Shown: positions 1 to 11,587, counted from the first letter of the stretch. The stretch: DNA of 64,000 bases from Sympetrum striolatum (GCA_947579665.1 OX388349.1:71304841-71368840), one strand, 5' to 3'. Numbers and translations are program-made. The notes: a model not told the origin generated them from the sequence alone.

Positions 1-590
1 CGAAAGTAGTCCAAAAAGTCGAAGTTTCAAAAACACCTGAATGGCAATAGTTATGATGAATTTGAAATAAATAGGAATAAAAAACATGGAAAGATTTGGA
101 GCAACGATTTCGTTGAAAAACCCTGAGATATCTTATCGATAAGGATGTTTTCAGCAACTGTTTGACCTAGAAGCTGAAGTGATTAAACTGAGGGGATGAG
201 AAATCCTTCGAATGCTTACTCTAGCCCCCTAGTAGAGCATAGATGATAGGATGTTTAAAGTTGAGAATTCACCGTTCCTTTGAACTCAAAGACAGAGAAC
301 TGAAGGGGTGATTACTCAGTGTAAGCAGCGGTGAAACATTATTTGCTTCAGTACTCGCTGTGAAAAGAATCCTCACTTGCATCTCTGCAAACGTACCAGA
401 AAATGAACTGACCACAAACTGACGATATCTTAGCATCTAAGGAGCGAAAGATTTATAAGAACAGATGATATAAAAATATACCCATTTTTACATGATAACA
501 TAACTGAATGCAATCAAACGTACAATATAAATTAAAAGATACATATTACCTATTAAATATACCTAAATATACCTATTACCTAAATTTTAT
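1..590. other. AT-rich non-coding DNA
   Basis: No open frame worth calling and no recognised repeat. The right end (about 540-595) is a run of short TACCTA/TATTACCT-like iterations, a low-complexity patch next to the hairpin terminus that follows. Confidence 0.6.
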
Positions 591-591
591 A

Positions 592-658
592 CTATTAGGC
601 CAGACTTCGTGGAAAGCCGTAATGAGAAATGAGGAAGAGCCTTCTTCATTTCTCATTA
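592..658 (-). mobile_element. Hairpin terminus of a dispersed element, copy 1 (Helitron 3'-end-like)
   Basis: The arms at 620-637 and 641-658 form an 18-bp stem with one mismatch and a 3-nt loop. Next to the stem is a block (592-619) containing ACTTCGTGGAAAGCC. The same block beside a different hairpin occurs near 27.17-27.20 kb and, more diverged, near 61.42-61.44 kb. Read on the minus strand, the stem is followed about 21 nt later by CTAA and then T. A 3' hairpin followed by CTRR, with T beyond it, is the known layout of Helitron 3' ends. The stem-to-CTRR gap here is longer than the usual 10-12 nt, and no Helitron coding sequence is visible, so the family assignment is a hypothesis. The dispersed repeat itself is well supported. 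Confidence 0.5.
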
Positions 659-659
659 A

Positions 660-2703
660 AAGATACCTGTACACAATTTAACCATTTGATTAAAATATAG
701 TGAAATGAGTGTGACATAGTTAATAAATACCTTAAAAGTTGGATAAAGAAATAAACGGAAGAAAATAGTTTACCTTTCCAACAGCTAATAGTTCCAGGTT
801 CAATTTACGCAGCTCTATATTATGCATTAACAAAATTTCTCTTACAATAAGTTTAATATCTTCTCGAGCTAAGCCAAGTAAATTAGATGATAAGAAAATA
901 AAATAGAAAAATAAATCTCTGAATCTCCCCATGAATGATCGGAAAATAGAAAGAAGACCATGTTGCAATCATGAAATCTATGACCTTTTTATTGACCCAA
1001 CTCGAGTAAGCCCATGGCTGAGAATCACTCCTTCACTTTCCTTTATATTGGAAAGCAGACGACAAAAAAAGCTATTCGGAGAAATATCGAGTTTCAATGG
1101 TCTTGCAACGTACTCTGACATCCCGCATCCTACGCCATCCCAACCGCATCTTTTCCGCCATATTGGAGCTGCTCCCGTACGCAGGACTAGGATATGAAAA
1201 TCAATCCTTTGGAGATCTCGAGGGTAGGGATGGGAGATTCGAAAGAGGGAGAGGAAAAGACTGAAAGAACCGAGAGGGGCTAATGGGAGTTAAATATAGG
1301 GAAGCTCGGATTGGGGAGGGACTAGAATTAAGTGGGAATCTCGCCAGAATTCGAAAAAGAGAACACAAATGGAGAAAGAATGAAAAGGGCAACATAAGGA
1401 AGAGGAATAGGAGAAATCTGTCACAACGAATCTTCAAGTAAACAGAATTTGCATCTACGAATGATAATGAAAAACAATGTATCTTGAAGACTCGTATAGC
1501 TCCAGATTCCTTTTATCTAAATTTCATGTCTGAACATCTAATTGGGTCTAACGTGCACTCCCATATTCAGTCCGTAAATACTTGTACTAATTGAATCCGA
1601 TGTTTTAAAAGTAGGCTGTCATTTAAATATCAGTGGACTCAAGTGGTTAATTTCCTTTCTGCAAAATTATTATATTGCACTTTAATTACTAAATTAGTTT
1701 ATAATTTAATTATAAAACTATAAACGAGATCATAAACTGATGATAATTAAAAACTAAGAGAAATCCGTTGTTAATATTCCCAGCTAGTTAATAATTACTT
1801 TACATTTAAAAATTTTCAGGTAAATTATACAAAAACTGATATGGTAACGGCAGTCTAATGTTCTCATAGGTTCGAAAAGTGATCAAATACAGTCAGCAAG
1901 GAAGTATTACATATTAAACGTTTAACAATTTGAGATGTTATTTTAAATACTACTAAATCTAATTCATAGCTTAAATAAAGCATTAGGAGAGAATATGCAT
2001 ACACTGAAATTAAATATTCCTCCTGCCACACGCACAGAGGTGGCTTGCAGAGTAAGTATGTAGAAGTGTAGTAGATATATGATCGTTAAATGTCTCTCTT
2101 TTTCACGTAATACTTTCCTCTTCATGGAAAAATAATTTCTTTTTGATTTCTAAGGAAGTTCTTTATGATGAATAAAATATCTTTTGTTTGAGTTTTGATA
2201 CAGGATAGAGTAGCTACCATTCACTTTTTCCCAGTTCTGTCGATGGATGTGATGACAACGCGATGTAAGGTACCTACTGAAATAAGAGCTAATGATTGCA
2301 TAGGTTTGTCTTTCCATAAGGAATGTTACGATAAGTGTTACTCGTATTATTTTTCACTTAAATGCTCTTTTTATACTATTCAGGTTTGGTACGGTAAGCA
2401 AAGGCAAACTACCTCACTCCTCATGTTGCCTAGAAAGCCTCATTCCCCCTCTTTGTTGCTAACGTTGGAGCGGATGAAGTTCCAACCGAACTTGGGGGTG
2501 ACCATTTTATAGGAAAACATAATTATACATAACATTAGATGTAAAAAAGTTCTGTTAATTTCTGATACAGAAAATTTCATCTAAGATATTTCACTGCCAA
2601 AAAACTGACACACGTTTTCTGTTCCGGAAAAATTAAAATTTACGAAAATAATAAAATTAATTCGAATAAGAAATAATATTAACCGGACTATTATTTGATG
2701 CAT
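660..2703. other. Non-coding DNA, with a purine-rich tract
   Basis: No exon or repeat recognised. About 1205-1420 is strongly G+A rich on the plus strand (agg/gaga-type), which opens spurious frames on the minus strand. A 105-codon plus-strand frame at 2195-2512 has no recognisable domain and I do not call it a gene. Confidence 0.55.
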
Positions 2704-2714
2704 AAGTGAGCAGT
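2704..2714 (+). repeat. Left target-site duplication of the 2.7-5.0 kb LINE
   Basis: AAGTGAGCAGT here is repeated exactly at 5033-5043, immediately after the element's ATG-repeat tail. An 11-bp perfect direct repeat at both boundaries is the expected footprint of target-primed reverse transcription. Confidence 0.88.
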
Positions 2715-3065
2715 TTAGGGTTCAGGAATCATGATCGGAGGTTGTACACCTGGAAAAGTCCGGGGGATATAAATAGATACCAAATAGACTTTATTTTAAT
2801 TAACCAAAGATTTAAGAACAGCGTTAAGAATGCCAAAACCCTTCCAGGTGCTGACATAGACTCGGACCACAACCTGTTAATTGCAGACCTGAAGACAAAA
2901 CTGAAACACGTGAAAAGGGAAATAAGGGAAGAAAAGAAATGGGACGTAAAGAAGTTGAAATCAGATGGAACCGCATTCACTATAGCTCCAGAAGAAAAAT
3001 TTCGAATGCAAGAAAAGAAAGAATGTGTTAAAAAGAGTGGATTGATATTAAGTCTGGTATTATAG
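2706..3065 (+). pseudogene. LINE endonuclease domain, C-terminal part (broken)
   Basis: This open stretch encodes the end of an exonuclease-endonuclease-phosphatase (APE-type) domain, which in LINEs nicks target DNA to prime reverse transcription. Visible landmarks are YTWKSPG near residue 15, QIDFILI near residue 29 and SDHNLL near residue 55; the SDH triad region carries the catalytic aspartate and histidine of the family. The first few codons are flanking target DNA, because the element begins at 2715, so there is no genuine start codon. Roughly the N-terminal two-thirds of a normal endonuclease is missing. From about residue 80 the sequence is the basic linker between EN and RT; the frame then drifts into non-family sequence and stops at 3063-3065. 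The downstream frame already reads linker-like residues from about 3036, so a small indel lies near 3020-3035, in or beside an A-rich run. Confidence 0.85.
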
Positions 3066-3082
3066 AGGTTCTAGAACAGGAG

Positions 3083-4996
3083 GTGGGGATGGAGAGAAGT
3101 CAAAGAAATAAAAAAGAGTGGATCACTCAGGAAATGATAGACAAGATGGAAGAAAGAAGAAAGTGGAAATGTGATAATACAGAACATGGGAGAAGAAAAT
3201 ACAGGAAGCTAAATAACGAGCTGAGGAGGGAGACAGATAAAGCCAGAGAGGATTGGATAAAAAGACAGTGCCACATGATAGAGGAATTGGAGAGGACTGG
3301 GAAAATAGAAGAAATGTATAAAACCGCAAGATGTCTAACTAAGAGAGACCATAGAAGGATAAGTAAGAAAGGAATGATAGACAAAAATGGGAAAATAACT
3401 ACAGATGAGGAAGAGATTAAGATTCTGTGGAAGGAGTACATAGAAGAACTGTACTGTACACATGAATGCAATGGAAGTGCAGATCTAGAGGATGAGAGGA
3501 CATGCGAGGAGGATTCGAAGGGTCCAAGGATTTTGAAAGATGAAGTTGAGAGAGCAATAAGAGACCTGAGAGACAATAAGACAGTGGGTTCTGATGGAAT
3601 CCCAGCAGAGGTGCTGAAGGCCTTAGGGGAAGGTGCAATTAGTAGAATCACTAATCTTGCTAACAAGATATATGACACAGGAGAATGGCCTGAGGATTTT
3701 CTGAAAACAATAATGATGCCATTGCCTAAGAAAAATAACGCTCAAGCTTGCAAAGATTTCCGTACAATCAGTTTCATAGCGCATGTGACAAAGATGATGA
3801 CCAGAATAATAATGAAGAGGATTGAGACTAGGATAGAGGAAAACTTGGGAGAGGACCAGTTTGGATTTCGAAGAGGAAAGGGAACAAGGGATGCAATAGG
3901 GTTCATGAGAATGCTGAGCGAAAGGGTACTGGAGGTAGGCAGAGAGATGTTCATCTGCTTTATTGATTACGAGAAAGCATTTGACAGGGTGAAATGGGAT
4001 AAACTGATGGTGATTCTAAAGGAAATTGGAGTGGATTGAAAGGATAGGAGGGCATTAAAACAACTGTATAAAGGACAAAGAGTAGTGGTGAGGATAGGGG
4101 GAGATGAGACGAAGCAGACATCGATAGGCAGAGGTGTGAGACAAGGGTGTTGCTTGTCACCAATTTTATATAATACATATGGTGACAAACAGGTAGAGGA
4201 AGCCTTGGAGGGGATTGGAGGGATAGTGGTAGGAGGAGAAAGTGTGAAAGCCATTAAATATGCAGATGATCAGGCTGTGATAGCAGAGAGTGAAGAAATG
4301 CTGCAAGAAATGGTAGAGAAAATCAGTATAAAAGGAGAGGAATATGGAATGAAAGTTAACATTGAAAAGTCGAAGGTGATGAAGATATCAACGAAGGCTG
4401 GCCCAGAACAAATTAAGTTGAATGGGAAGGAATTGGAGCAGGTCGAGAAATTTAAATATTTGGGAAGCACCATCACATCTAATGGCAGTTGTACAGAGGA
4501 AATAAGAAGTAGAATAGCTCAGGGAAAGGCAACTTTCCAGAAGATAAAAGTTCTTTTGACAGCAAAGAACATCAAGATGGAGCTAAGGAAAAGATTTGCT
4601 AAGTGCTTTATCTGGAGTATTGTGTTATATGGATCGGAAACATGGACGTTGAGAAGGAGAGAAGAAAAATACATAGAGAGCTTTGAAATGTGGCTATGGC
4701 GAAGAATGGAGAAAATAAGTTGGAAAGACAAGATAAAAAATGAAGAGGTACTGAGGAGGGTTGGAGAAGAACGAGTAATTTTGGGAAACATAAGGAAAAG
4801 GAAAGCAAGATGGATAGGCCATATACTAAGAGCAGAATGCCTACAGAAGACGATTTTTGAAGGAAAGATCAAGGGGAAACGACGAAGAGGAAGAAGAAAA
4901 TTCGGAATGCTGACTGATTTAAAACAAGGAAAAGAATATCAAGTTCTACAAATGGAGGCACAGGATAGAGATGCCTGGAGGAGCAAGTTCCGTTGA
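3083..4996 (+). pseudogene. LINE reverse transcriptase with one in-frame stop (broken)
   Basis: Two open stretches (to 4039 and from 4085) share one frame, separated only by the TGA at 4037-4039. The position fits a tryptophan codon changed by a single base. The first part has the RT fingers/palm region: GSDGIPAEVLK, DQFGFRRGKGT, and motif A FIDYEKAFD at 3959-3985. The second has motif B' GVRQGCCLSP at 4133-4162, catalytic YADD at 4259-4270, a KYLGS thumb motif, and the WIGHILR-containing C-terminal segment, ending at the TGA at 4994-4996. In life the protein copies the element's RNA at a nicked target. All catalytic aspartates remain, but this copy cannot encode a complete protein because of the stop, the upstream frameshift and the missing EN. 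The frame extends upstream of 3083 to about 3036, so the given start is not biological. Confidence 0.88.
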
Positions 4997-4999
4997 GAC

Positions 5000-5013
5000 C
5001 TGTCCGCGGACAG
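5000..5013 (+). repeat. Palindrome in the LINE 3' end
   Basis: CTGTCCGCGGACAG is a perfect 14-bp palindrome lying four bases after the RT stop codon. In RNA it would fold into a small stem-loop just before the tail. A short terminal hairpin is a plausible recognition element for the element's own RT; that role is inference. Confidence 0.75.
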
Positions 5014-5020
5014 AAGCACA

Positions 5021-5032
5021 ATGATGATGATG
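5021..5032 (+). repeat. LINE 3' tail, ATG repeats
   Basis: Four ATG units end the element and abut the right target duplication. Trinucleotide tails rather than poly(A) are known for several LINE clades. Confidence 0.8.
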
Positions 5033-5043
5033 AAGTGAGCAGT
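5033..5043 (+). repeat. Right target-site duplication of the LINE
   Basis: Exact copy of 2704-2714 (AAGTGAGCAGT). It fixes the 3' boundary of the insertion. Confidence 0.88.
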
Positions 5044-6139
5044 AGGTTTCAAAATAGAAAGTAGGGATTAACAGAGGAGAGGAAGGAAAGAGGATAGCGA
5101 AAAGAAAGATGATGTGGAAGGGGAGGAAATGAATTGGAAATTGAGGAGCAAAAGGAGATGAAAATGAAGCGCGGGTATGCTCATTCGATCGTATCGAAAA
5201 GCCAAACGATTCAATCGCTCTCATTTCCCGGATACGGGAATATTTTTTCATAATCAAGCCGAGACGAGGTACTTCCATTCGAGTGGAGAGTCTTCAGAAT
5301 GCGAGGGAATCGAGCTCGATACTTCTGCCAGCGAATATTCCTCAGTCTACCTCTTCCGATACAATCTCTGAATGGGGATATTGCTTGCCGGAGAAACATT
5401 CCGCTTCGCAACTTCCAGATAATGAAAATTTAAAACGGCTATGAATACGAGACGTCGATGCCGGAGAAATTCAAATAATAAAATTACTCATTTTCGTCGA
5501 GGGAACGGTTTGAATAATTAAAAAGTGATGAATGCATTTCATTTGGTGCGCAAACACACCGTGCGATTTCGCGAAATGCATTATGATACTACCCAACTAT
5601 GACACTACCCTACATGGCGAAAATGAACAACTGTATCACTGAAATAGGCCGTTACCATATATGTATTACCTAGTATACTGCTGTGTGCAGCAACTAAATT
5701 GTACTTATTTTAACCATTTCCAACAAAAAACTCTATATAACTTCGTCACCACAACTTTGCTTGTCCTCTACCTGATGAAAACCATCCCTTTAGTTAATAA
5801 TCCCTATATCAGAGGAAGAAATATCCAGAATTATCTTGAATAAACACTATATTTTGTTCCTGCTGCGCTACTGTTGAAAGAAATAGGAACTTCTTGATTA
5901 TACATATATATCGTTCGATGGAAGAGTATTTATCAGATAAATATCAAGTGATTTTAACATCGCAACATAAACTGTGCATTCAATTGAACATCATAATACG
6001 AGCACAATCTTAGATGTTGAAGGATAATTCCAAATATAATAAGATAATTCATACTCAATTTAAAAAGAAATCTTCGATTTCGTGTATTTAAAAATTATTC
6101 AATGCTAAATAAGTACAAGAATATACAGTTAGTTACTTA
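5044..6139. other. Non-coding DNA with a CpG-richer patch
   Basis: About 5165-5560 is visibly richer in CG dinucleotides than the surroundings (gcgcggg, cgatcgtatcg, cccggatacggg, gagacgtcgatgccgg). I recognise no exon, promoter motif or repeat in it. The rest is ordinary AT-rich sequence. Confidence 0.45.
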
Positions 6140-6325
6140 GTTTGATCCTTTATTGGCGAGGTAAGGCCCAGGTGAGCCTTTCTTCCACCTAACTTCGTAT
6201 GTCGTTAGAATATGCACAGATATTAATTAAATTAAAACAAAAAGACAGAGCAGAGAGTGGGAAAAAACCTTTGTAACTGAAGGTTTACAAAGAATAAACC
6301 CACGTTGCGGTAAAACACCCACAGA
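6140..6325 (-). mobile_element. 3' tail of a LINE (family of the 35.5-37.3 kb element)
   Basis: The segment shares three landmarks, in the same order and at similar spacing, with the 3' UTR of the minus-strand LINE starting at 35471. First is a terminal CTTTATT...GGCGAG block (6148-6160 here). Second is a terminal hairpin, here AAGGC/GCCTT at 6163-6167 and 6176-6180. Third, about 160 bp inward, is a second hairpin (6265-6271 with 6280-6286) followed by the block GCGG..AAAACACCCACA (6306-6323). No coding part of the LINE is left, so this is a 5'-truncated copy. Hairpin sequences differ from the 35.5-kb copy but still pair. Transcription direction is minus. Confidence 0.6.
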
Positions 6326-9300
6326 GAAGATGAGATCATAAATAATATCGATTGTACGGGCCATCATCTGGTGGTATTTCATCACAACAAATAACAGAGT
6401 TGACTAACACAATTATTCATACGAATTAAATTTCGAAAACTATACGAAACATTTAATTAAGTATTCCAATAAACAATAAAAAGTAAACGAGCTCCTCCAC
6501 GACTTAGATCAACCGTTTATAATTTAATAAACGCAATACGTAAACAATTACAAAAGGAATGCGTTAATACTTAAAGGAAGCTCATCCATTTCTTTATTCT
6601 CAGAAAACTCCACTCTACTGCCTTTAAAAACCTTAATCTGTAACCCCTCGTCCTAAAAGCTCCAAAAAACTTCTGCCTTGAGTAGCAGCACATGGCGCAT
6701 TACCCGTTTACCTTTAAGCCATTTAAGTCTCAAATGGGGGAACGGCGCATAAAAAAGCACACACACCATCTGCCAAGGAAGCGGCTATATAGCATTCAAA
6801 CCCTTTTTTTTGCGACCTTTGCCAAATGGAAGGGGTGAAAGAGCAGTATGTGGAGGCGGTAAAAGTGGTAGCGAAGAGGCAAAAACTGTTGAAAGCAAAA
6901 TTAGCAAAGGCACGCCCCCGCACGAAGAGGACGGCGACCGCTAAAATCCCACACACGCAACAACTAACTCTCGCCAACCAAAAGAAGGGAGTTCCCGGTT
7001 TTGGCGGAATGGTAACGAATACTCTGGAAGAACCATCAAAAGCTTCCCTTGCATTCCAGGCTTTACACCATAAATATCCAATCAAGTAGAAAGGTAAATT
7101 TTACTGGGTAATGTAAATCCCTGGTAATTCGATCGATGAAAGCATGGAGTCGGAAACTTTGTAGACATGTGAACATAGAATATCCTGATGTAAAACTTGG
7201 ATTTCATTATTTATTTTTAAGTAAGGATACACTTCACAAAAAAAATCATTATTCGCATGAAGTGATGCAATTCCTTACTAAAACCAATGTAGAGCACCTC
7301 CTGAGCAGATATTAATCCTCTCAAATAGTATTGAGAGATTGAATCAGTCCTACAAGTTATTCGGTATAAAAATCTTGATAATACATAAATTTCATATCGA
7401 TTTATTTATTATTAATTACTAATTTTGCTTTTTTAAAACCTGTTATATCACTTGTTTCTTCCTTAAATCCCTTGAAATGATGAAGTTAGAAAAGGAATTG
7501 TGAGCTGCAAAATCTCTAAGCAAGATCATCATTATAACAAAATAAGTCATAGAAATAGATCTGCCTCTCTTCAGACTAAACATAAAATAGATTCAATCCG
7601 ATACAATTCTGATGTTAGATTGAAATCTAAAAAATAAGCTGCTAATAATACACGGTAACGTCATGTATAAAACACAACATTTAATATACAACGTATTTTG
7701 GCATACATTTTAAGGTACAGATTAAAAGCTTAGAATATATCAAAATAAATAAAAACTAAAATAAACAAAAACAATTCTCTTCGTAAATATAGTTATCCTA
7801 AAGAACGATAAATAAAACTGCAGTCGGTCATTACACTGAAATAAGGATTTAATTAAAATCGACGTTGAAAAAACCCATACCTCCAGAATCTATAACCTTT
7901 CCTTGCTGTGCAATGAATCTTTGTAGATGATTTTTTTACTGTACAATGAAAAATAAGTTAAATACAATGGGGTACTAAACTTTGCTAGATCCATTCTTCA
8001 GACTGTAGTATAAATTCATTCATTACTCTCAGGTGATAATCTAAGGTTAAGCGCAAGAACAAACTTTGCCATCCCTCGGTATGAACCCTTTTTTCCGTCT
8101 GCAAAACTCCGTATCGTAGGGAGCCAAACTTCCGCGTGCCTGCTGTTTCGACGCCCGGGAAAAGCCGTTGTCGATGTGAAACTCCCATAGTCGTCCCTTT
8201 GAAGGAAATAAACAATGGTTTAAGGGAAAGACGCGGTGGGAGAAATTTCTCCCATTCCATAACACTTTCCCTTACACGGACACAGAAACAGAGTGCTTTT
8301 GACGCAGGGTTTGCGGGAGGAATTCAGAGGACGGCCAAAGGAAGAGATAATCCGAGGAAGAGAAAGGGAAGTAATCTGTGGGAGATAGAACGAGAGGGAA
8401 TACTTGGAGAAAGGAAAACTTCCCACGCTACTCCCAAAGATTATGGCCAAATTAAAACTTTCCGCCATGTTTATTTCGATGTAATGCGTACATTATTCGA
8501 ATTATTTCGCGTCCTTCACATTCGTAATGCTTTTATCATTCCACTTTGGAGAAGAGGATAAGTATGATATTCTCGCTTTTGAGCATATACAGAAATTCAG
8601 TAGAGAAATCAACAGATTGAGATTTTTTACACATTTTTACCGTCTATGTTTACGCATTTTAAAACTCTACCAACACTTACTACAGTAGTAGCAAATTAAA
8701 CAAGTTATGTAAAAAATAGAAACTATTCAAAAAGATAGGTATGATAATCACTTTGCTGTGTTCTTCGTTGCAATGCCCTACCAGCATTTAATGAGATGAG
8801 AAATTCACAATATAAAAAAACAGGTTTGACAAGTTAGTTAAATATTGTATTAATCAATTATTACCTATTCATGCAGCTTCTGATAATAAATACATTTGAC
8901 GATTAATCCTTACAGCAACGTATAAACCATTAGAAATCACCATGTGAACCGGTAGGAATGCTTATTATTTACTTACACCAATTTTCACTTATATATAAAT
9001 TTTAATCACACTACCTTAAAGGACAGTACTTGAAATTTCACAAAATACTTCAATTTACAGCATTAAAAGCTTTTCAAAAAAGTTTGACGAACAAGTTACA
9101 TAAATCCGCGTCGTTGATAAAAGCAAAAATATGGTAGAGCTAAATTCAATCGAAGAAGCCTTAACTTGGTGCAACTCCGTAATCGGGATCACATTAAATA
9201 AAAAAACAAACTTTCACAGAAGAAAAACTTTAATGCGAGAATGTATCTTGTGCCAGACGATGAGCGGTTAGCTCGATACCGGACGCGTTTTAAAGTTTTT

Positions 9301-11386
9301 GTTTTGTGGAATTTTGCATTTTTATTTAATATGATTCCGATAGTAGAGCTAGTTTCTGTAAGTAAATTCTAAGAAAGATATGTATATATTTAAAGTTTTG
9401 CCCTTTATCTTGTATTTGAATACACAGCAATCGCAATAAACTCAGGTGTGTTTCAGAATCCAGCGTAGAACTACAGTCACGTGGGCTATTTGTTTAGCGA
9501 TAGGACGCAAGCAGTCCACATTAACAACCCGAATGCGGGTCTGAACGTAATGGAACTGTCTCTCAGTATGGCAATATTACGTTAGCGCAGCACTAAATAT
9601 TTACGAAGTGGATGCGCGTCTAGCACGATTTCCGTTCCCCGAGAAAAGCGTCTCCGTAGGATAAATAAGCTTCCATTGCCTTACATTTTCCCACACACAG
9701 CGGACGTACGAGTGCATCCGAAATTCTGAACTTAAACTAGCATTGGACGGAGATCATTTGCGAAGATAAAACGGAATGCCTGAGCATTTTGGAGAAGGCC
9801 TCTTCGGCCACGAGGAAGCACTGTGATTCCGACATGGATATGCACGGAATCTGCCGAAATTTCATTCCGTTACTGCGATTGCTTTCACGCTTTCACGATG
9901 TTTCTCGCTCGCGGAAGTGTTGTGAGACTTCTGAGAAGTGTACGGTTTTAGATCCGAAAGGCGCCATTCGGAGGTAGCGAAAACGTGGTATATTACAGCT
10001 GCAATCGATGGAAACGTGCTTTTGTAATGATACTGATCTGATCCCTCGTGCACTATGCTTCTGAAGTCGGTGGGAGCTAAAATAGCCGATACTATAGTAC
10101 CTTAACCATAAAGAAATGTATTCTTCACGAACTAGCTAAAGATATGTTCTCTATTTTCTTTTCCCGCTGCACATTTCAAACGCAATAGCCAACGCATTTA
10201 CAATTTCACCTCACGATACATTAACATCTCAAGCATGAAAGGTCTTTTAACCACGTTTTAGATCTTGAATTAAATAAGGCAATATTCAACTGAAATCTAA
10301 CTATTTCAGCAAAATGGAACACAGTACTCGCTAAATATTACTCAAACTTAAAGACTAAAATAATAACAATCAGCTGCAAATCTCTTAGAAAATTAAAATA
10401 TAAGAATAAAACGTATCATGAAAAGCAACTTGTCTGTCTTTTTAAATGCAAATGTGATTCGTGGAAGCTTGAATGTTGCTTTTCTTCTTTCTCCAGGCTC
10501 ACTTAGCGATGGTAAATAAAACAAAATTCAACTACAGCTCATACTACACCACGCACATTCAAAGAAAGGAGTAGACGCACCACACAACTAACTTCGGAAT
10601 TCATACCTCGCTAGGATGTATCTGTCATACGCATTCAACGTACCTATGTGCAAACATCCCGTACTCCTTAGGGGTACGGATGCTCCAAGTCGGGAGCCCC
10701 AGACACAGCGATCTTTGAGATTTCAAAAAGAGATAAAAAGATTCATCAAAGTCCGAAAAGACGAAAGAGATAACTCAGGTGATAAAAACGTGAGATACGG
10801 TTACGAAGAAGAAGCGATTCGATTAATCCAAGTTTACTTTGGTACCGCTAACTTGAGTAGATTCTTGCTGAGTGAAAGCAGTTAGAGTAGCAAGAAAAGC
10901 AATTCTTAGGTAAATTTAGGAGGGAAAGCAAGAACTGAATTTATGAAAAGGAGTGAGGAAAGGTAAGGTTGTAGCATACGGGATGAGGAGTTACACAACG
11001 TAAATGCGATAAACCCTTGACCTCGCCAGATGCGTCCTCCGCAAACAATGGCACAGCGGAAGGGAGACGAGAGAAACCAAAAATAGCTCAAAAATACATG
11101 CAAATAACATGATATCCTAATCCTAGGCTATAAGGCTAAAGAGCACCTTTCGTATCCACAAACGATACTAAAAGAGGAGTTAGATGGAATTTCAGACACA
11201 ACCTTCAAAATTTCTTTACCTCATTCATTCCTTTCGTTTACATCAAAAACATAAACACCTAAGTAAGGCAAACAGAGTTAATTTTTCCTACACATCTTTT
11301 CGGTAGCAAACTTGAGTTCACAAGTTATATCGTAAAAGTTAATTCCGCGCGTAAAGATGTGACCCAAGCAATTATTCCAAGATACA
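6326..11386. other. Long non-coding stretch
   Basis: No gene recognised in about 5 kb. An 87-codon plus-strand frame at 6826-7089 is lysine-rich at its start but matches no family I know. CpG-richer patches occur near 8060-8560 and 9600-10060. An 18-bp perfect palindrome lies at 8237-8254. Near 9265 a short GCGGTTAGCTCG string resembles a tRNA A-box, but no B-box or arms follow, so it is not called. Confidence 0.5.
8237..8254. repeat. Perfect 18-bp palindrome
   Basis: TGGGAGAAATTTCTCCCA reads the same on both strands with no spacer. A long symmetric site like this could bind a dimeric protein or be chance; nothing nearby decides. Confidence 0.6.
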
Positions 11387-11587
11387 GAACGGACGTGAAA
11401 AAGGTAGGGCCAGAACATTCTACCGCATCGTCCTTGCATACCAAGTCTCCCGAAAAGTATATTAGAATGTTCTAGCCGGATAGCTTGGAAAGTTTCTTCT
11501 CTTCCGTTCTAAATTGAAAAATTGGAAAAGGAACCAAGCTATCATTGAGATCCAGGTTCGAGTTCCGGTCCACTTTTATGTCCGTTC
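11387..11587. repeat. Nested inverted repeats, SINE- or foldback-like
   Basis: Outer arms GAACGGAC (11387-11394) and GTCCGTTC (11580-11587) enclose two side-by-side internal pairs. AGAACATTCTA (11412-11422) pairs perfectly with TAGAATGTTCT (11463-11473). GATAGCTTGG (11479-11488) pairs perfectly with CCAAGCTATC (11533-11542). Folded, this is a closing stem with two branches. The right half also looks tRNA-derived: GCCGGATAGCTTGG resembles an A-box region, and GGTTCGAGTTCC followed by GGTCC resembles a B-box, with CCGGA/TCCGG capable of pairing as an acceptor-like stem. It may be a degenerate SINE or a small foldback element; no clear target duplication was found. Confidence 0.5.

Larger units (their letters stand above)
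2715..5032 (+). mobile_element. 5'-truncated non-LTR retrotransposon (LINE) with endonuclease and RT
   Basis: A 2.3-kb insertion bounded by perfect 11-bp target duplications. It starts inside the apurinic-type endonuclease domain, so the 5' portion (any 5' UTR and most of the endonuclease) is missing, as expected from incomplete reverse transcription. It continues through a reverse transcriptase and a C-terminal domain, and ends with a short 3' region holding a 14-bp palindrome and an ATG-repeat tail. The endonuclease resembles the family often annotated as craniofacial development protein 2-like in arthropods, and the layout (single EN-RT protein, short 3' UTR, trinucleotide tail) is RTE-like; I do not claim a definite clade. 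Damage is light: one frameshift near 3020-3035 and one in-frame TGA at 4037-4039. Together with the intact duplications this suggests a fairly recent insertion. Confidence 0.9.

Noticed and set aside
6826..7089. 87-codon lysine/alanine-rich frame.
   Set aside because: No recognised domain, frames open on the other strand as well, and no neighbouring exon-like sequence.
8136..8561. The longest frame outside the LINEs (141 codons).
   Set aside because: Overlaps a minus-strand frame of similar quality, low-complexity charged composition, no family motif; likely low stop density in a GC-richer patch.
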